Shown one piece after another: positions 5,167-5,880 of a stretch of DNA of 5,880 nt (position 1 is its first letter; each line of letters starts with the position of its first letter). A program made the position numbers and the translations under genes. The DNA lies in the NCBI GenBank assembly GCA_028288315.1, contig JAQBNY010000340.1, positions 1-5,880 on the forward strand, written 5' to 3'. The notes below the pieces were generated by a model, which was not told the origin of the DNA, did not search any database, and worked only from the letters and a program-made list of their open reading frames with translations. Source of the DNA: Mucilaginibacter sp. Its GTDB lineage: Bacteria; Bacteroidota; Bacteroidia; Sphingobacteriales; Sphingobacteriaceae.

Positions 5167-5646
5167 ATGAATAAATTTAAAATTGTTCCGCTTTCAAAAG
5201 CGTTTGCACAAAAAATCAAGACTGAAATGGTAGATGACTTTGGAAACCCGGTTGTTGAACAACTTGCTACCGGATTAGGGCCATGCCGGGTTTCGTTAAA
5301 ACCTTTTGTAAAAGGTGTGGATAAGCGCTTGCTATTTAAACACTCTCCTTTTGAAATTAAAAATGCATACAACCAACCCGGGCCAATTTTTATAAGCAGC
5401 AAAGATGTGGACGAGTACAGTGATGTACATCGTTTTCCACCAGAGATAAAGGCTAATAAACAAAGCTTTCCGCTATCGCTTATTGGTTATAATCAGCATC
5501 AGATGATGGTTCTAACTAAACTTGTGGGCAATAATGATGTTGATGAATTGATAGTTGAGATATTTAATCAGCACCCGGAGGTTGAATACCTGCATGCCCG
5601 TAATGCCCAGGCGTGTTGTTATATATGCAAAATTGAAAGAGCTTAA
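5167..5646 (+). CDS. DUF1203 domain-containing protein
   Basis: This 159-residue protein matches the DUF1203 family along its whole length, at the usual size of about 150-160 residues. Recognisable elements are the start FKIVPLSKAFA, the GPCRVSL motif (38-44), FKHSPFE (57-63), where a histidine-containing loop is typical, GPIFIS (72-77), and the C-terminal YLHARNAQACCYICKI (141-156) with its conserved histidine, asparagine-alanine pair and cysteine. There is no signal peptide or membrane segment, so it is probably cytoplasmic. The family has no established function that I know of, and I do not infer one. The conserved cysteines and histidines might bind metal or be catalytic. The ATG at 5167 begins the family's usual N-terminus. 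There is no Shine-Dalgarno sequence and no good promoter match in the 102-base gap it shares with the divergent LuxE-like gene. Confidence 0.88.
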   Translation: MNKFKIVPLSKAFAQKIKTEMVDDFGNPVVEQLATGLGPCRVSLKPFVKGVDKRLLFKHSPFEIKNAYNQPGPIFISSKDVDEYSDVHRFPPEIKANKQSFPLSLIGYNQHQMMVLTKLVGNNDVDELIVEIFNQHPEVEYLHARNAQACCYICKIERA

Positions 5647-5656
5647 AATTTTTGTA

Positions 5657-5689
5657 TTGTAAGGATGTACAGATACCCATTTTATTTTG
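5657..5689 (+). promoter_or_regulatory. Possible promoter of the right-edge exported protein gene
   Basis: TTG (5657-5659), 23 bases and TATTTTG (5683-5689), followed by CA, resemble the Bacteroidota promoter, but the -7 element is one T short and the spacing is long. A start near 5695 would give a leader of about 65 bases. This is the best candidate in the 113-base gap after the DUF1203 stop, and it is weak. Confidence 0.3.
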
Positions 5690-5759
5690 CAACAAAAACT
5701 TCAAATTATGGTTAATTGATTATACCATTTATATAAACTACACAAACAATACCTATCTC

Positions 5760-5880
5760 ATGAAAGCATTAAAATTTTGGAAATTCCCGCTTTTAATAAG
5801 CGCGTTTTTTCTCCTTGCATCTGCCAAAACACAAGATGATAAAGGCATCGAAAAAATAAAAGACTCCACCACTATATTGA
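5760..5880 (+). CDS. N-terminal fragment of an exported protein (runs off right edge)
   Basis: The frame opens at ATG 5760 and stays open to the window edge, giving 40 residues. It is too short to be judged by length, but the start is a classic Sec signal peptide: basic MKALKFWK, hydrophobic FPLLISAFFLL, then ASA with likely cleavage after residue 22. The mature part begins KTQDDKGIEKIKDSTT, hydrophilic and without a lipobox cysteine, so a periplasmic or outer-membrane-associated protein is expected rather than a lipoprotein. The product cannot be named from this fragment. It follows the DUF1203 gene after a 113-base gap on the same strand, with a possible promoter of its own. No Shine-Dalgarno sequence is visible. 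Confidence 0.7.
   Translation, partial: MKALKFWKFPLLISAFFLLASAKTQDDKGIEKIKDSTTIL

Noticed and set aside
5154..5402. Minus-strand open frame over the DUF1203 gene start
   Set aside because: It is antisense to a clear DUF1203 match and has no features of its own.

Overview
The window looks like chromosomal DNA from a Bacteroidota bacterium, most likely Sphingobacteriaceae (Mucilaginibacter or Pedobacter type). The reasons are moderate GC with A/T-rich gaps, gene starts mostly without Shine-Dalgarno sequences, and repeated matches to the Bacteroidota -7 promoter element TAnnTTTG just ahead of genes. The gene types fit this group, but the genus is inferred from general resemblance only. No stretch over 300 bases lacks a gene, and I saw no tRNA, rRNA, CRISPR array or insertion sequence.

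Layout. Bases 1-35 (minus) hold the first 11 codons of a gene that runs off the left edge, with a good ribosome binding site and a -7 element. Bases 201-875 (minus) encode a helical protein distantly resembling acyl-carrier-protein phosphodiesterase. Divergent from it, 1058-2341 (plus) is tyrS, tyrosyl-tRNA synthetase. Directly after the tyrS stop codon begins a two-gene RES-Xre toxin-antitoxin module: antitoxin 2379-2873, then toxin 2873-3325, overlapping by one base. Its promoter is the best in the window (TTTG, 20 bases, TATATTTG), and a perfect 8-base inverted repeat brackets the -7 element and covers the first candidate start codon. That arrangement suits autorepression. A bidirectional hairpin terminator at 3359-3388 separates the module from two minus-strand genes: a PH-SHOCT protein (3397-4020) and a LuxE-family acyl-protein synthetase-like enzyme (4078-5064). 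Divergent from the latter, 5167-5646 (plus) encodes a DUF1203 protein. At 5760 a gene for an exported protein starts and runs off the right edge.

How the genes relate. Only the antitoxin and toxin form a clear functional pair: the antitoxin should bind the toxin and repress the shared promoter, while the free toxin would consume NAD+ or modify a target with it. The PH-SHOCT and LuxE-like genes lie in the same direction, but each has its own -7 element, so they may be separate units. The rest reads as single housekeeping or uncharacterised genes. I see no wholly new system. The points most worth a second look are the operator-promoter-start overlap of the RES-Xre module and the solitary LuxE-like protein, which keeps a cysteine near its C-terminus at the place where LuxE is acylated.
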